From: Fluviicoccus sp.
Lineage (GTDB): Bacteria; Pseudomonadota; Gammaproteobacteria; Pseudomonadales; Moraxellaceae
Assembly: GCF_030646115.1 (NCBI RefSeq)
Contig: NZ_JAUSMX010000019.1
Location: 124,001 to 188,000 of the forward strand
Length of the DNA stretch: 64,000 bases
Direction: 5' to 3'
Of this stretch, positions 63,110 through 64,000 are shown one piece after another. A program made the position numbers and the translations under genes. The notes under the pieces are model-generated. The model was given only the letters and a program-made list of their open reading frames with translations, was not told where the DNA came from and ran no database searches. How positions within the stretch are numbered: position 1 is the stretch's first letter; each line of letters opens with the position of its first letter.

Positions 63110-63804
63110 CCAGTCGGCTGACGATAGGCCGCCTGCTGCACCACCCGCTGCAAACCCATCATGCTGCTGTAAGGCGCCATGCGCTGAATGGCGTTGATGC
63201 CCCACACCGGCGAGATTCCACCCGGATCGATATAGCCTTCCACCTCCAGGTGCGTCTTCTCCTTGCCCATCGGTGTCAGCTTGATGGTCATGTTTTGCTG
63301 GGTCACCCGCACCAGCCCCTTCACCGGCGGCATGTAATCCGGCGCGGCCTTCAGTGTAATGACCATGAATCCCTTGCGCTCCGAATAAGGCTGGATGACC
63401 GCATGGATGACCGAGTCCCGATCGGGCATGGTGACCGGCGCGTTGAACTGCTGGTAATAGTAAAACTCGTAAGGCGAGATTTTTTTCAGCAGTCGCGAAT
63501 CGGTAGTTTCCCAGAACCAGCGTTTGAGATTGTCGGCATCGTAGTGCACCCGCGCCACGGTCTCCATGGAAGCATCAACCACCATATCGATGCGGAAGGT
63601 GCGGACCCGCCTGCCGTCTTCCTGTTTGGAATAAGTCTTGATGTTGCGCTTGGTGTCATTCTTGACCAGATGCCATTCATTGCGGGCGCCCAGTTCGGCA
63701 TCCCGCAAATCCTCCACATCATCATCGGACGCAGCCAAAGCGGGTATCTGATACAACGAGAACATCGCCAATACAGCAACAGCGAGTTTCTTTCTGAGGG
63801 ACAT
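63079..63804 (-). CDS. Secreted START/SRPBCC-domain lipid-binding protein
   Basis: The 241-residue product has a signal peptide (MSLRKKLAVAVLAMFSLYQIPALA) and then a START-like domain: EWHLVKNDTKRNIKTYSKQ, RVHYDADNLKRWFWETTDSRLL, PVTMPDRDS and KGFMVITLKAAPDYMPP. Secreted START proteins may carry lipids in the periplasm. The ATG at 63804 is preceded by AAGGAG. About 195 bases upstream, to the window end, hold no further gene I can see. Confidence 0.88.
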   Translation of the reverse strand: MSLRKKLAVAVLAMFSLYQIPALAASDDDVEDLRDAELGARNEWHLVKNDTKRNIKTYSKQEDGRRVRTFRIDMVVDASMETVARVHYDADNLKRWFWETTDSRLLKKISPYEFYYYQQFNAPVTMPDRDSVIHAVIQPYSERKGFMVITLKAAPDYMPPVKGLVRVTQQNMTIKLTPMGKEKTHLEVEGYIDPGGISPVWGINAIQRMAPYSSMMGLQRVVQQAAYRQPTGQAPFAITAD

Positions 63805-64000
63805 GAGGTGATCTCCTTCTGCAAGGCTGGAACGCCAGCAGAATGTTCTTGTTATCAATCTTCTTCGCCTACCCAGATTAGGTCATTCCGGGCCAGCGAA
63901 CAAGATTTTAACAACCTCATATCGGCTTTTTACGCCACTGGACAGATTAGCTTACAGAATTTGCCACTTTCTCTCCCGAAAGGTAATCCGCCACCCCGGC

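Noticed and set aside
1-64000. CRISPR arrays, insertion sequences, prophage and tRNA/rRNA genes
   Set aside because: No evenly spaced direct repeats, no transposase or integrase motif, and no tRNA-like cloverleaf or rRNA sequence was noticed. A tRNA scan program would be decisive.

Overview
The window looks like chromosomal DNA of a GC-rich gammaproteobacterium, probably Pseudomonadales. The best evidence is the block aroQ-accB-accC-prmA-DUF3426 gene-dusB-fis-purH-purD (36112-45330), which has the same gene order as in Pseudomonas aeruginosa. An AlkK-type acyl-CoA ligase, a Baeyer-Villiger monooxygenase, a patatin lipase and acetyl-CoA synthetase suggest a lipid- or hydrocarbon-using aerobe. 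The genus cannot be fixed from this sequence alone. I saw no rRNA, tRNA, CRISPR array, transposase or phage gene.

Layout. 1-9151: a DCC-family thiol oxidoreductase (cut by the window edge), an SRPBCC-like protein, a multi-pass membrane protein, an AraC regulator with a nitroreductase and a PF10118 hydrolase, an orphan hypothetical gene, a Baeyer-Villiger monooxygenase and a Sel1-repeat protein. 9242-18345: patatin lipase, acs, a stand-alone GspE/PilB ATPase, an RhlB-type helicase and an AlkK-like ligase. 18489-25576: a clostripain-like lipoprotein, an AMP-phosphorylase/PRPP-synthetase-like pair, a second nitroreductase and a CotH-like lipoprotein. 25686-30408: two nearly identical cold-shock genes, a lemA/M48 protease pair and a DUF445 gene. 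30398-35958 (minus strand): a formate dehydrogenase operon built from FdhA plus HydB- and HydG-like electron-transfer subunits, with an APC permease at its end. 36112-45330: the housekeeping block for shikimate, fatty acid and purine synthesis and translation. 45458-47277: a Uma2-type nuclease gene and a strongly AT-rich gene with an R-x4-H HEPN-like motif and a zinc-ribbon tail. 47278-53888: a structured leader, maeB, a methyltransferase, and an ECF41 sigma factor co-transcribed with an NDH-2-like oxidoreductase. 54184-58199: a DUF3365 haem protein, a spermidine-synthase-like methyltransferase and the DUF3015/DUF4105 pair. 58238-62858: a complete EmrAB-type efflux pump, divergent from its TetR regulator and its own TolC. 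63079-63804: a secreted START-domain protein.

The most rewarding observations are: (1) an ECF41 sigma factor whose operon is preceded by an exact match to the ECF41 promoter TGTCACA-N16-CGTC; (2) the translationally coupled AMP-phosphorylase and PRPP-synthetase-like genes, which may form a bacterial nucleotide-recycling loop; (3) the AT-rich HEPN-like/zinc-ribbon gene beside a Uma2 nuclease, a candidate defence or RNA-cleaving islet; (4) the FdhA-HydB-HydG formate dehydrogenase; (5) a perfect TetR operator between the two halves of the efflux locus.
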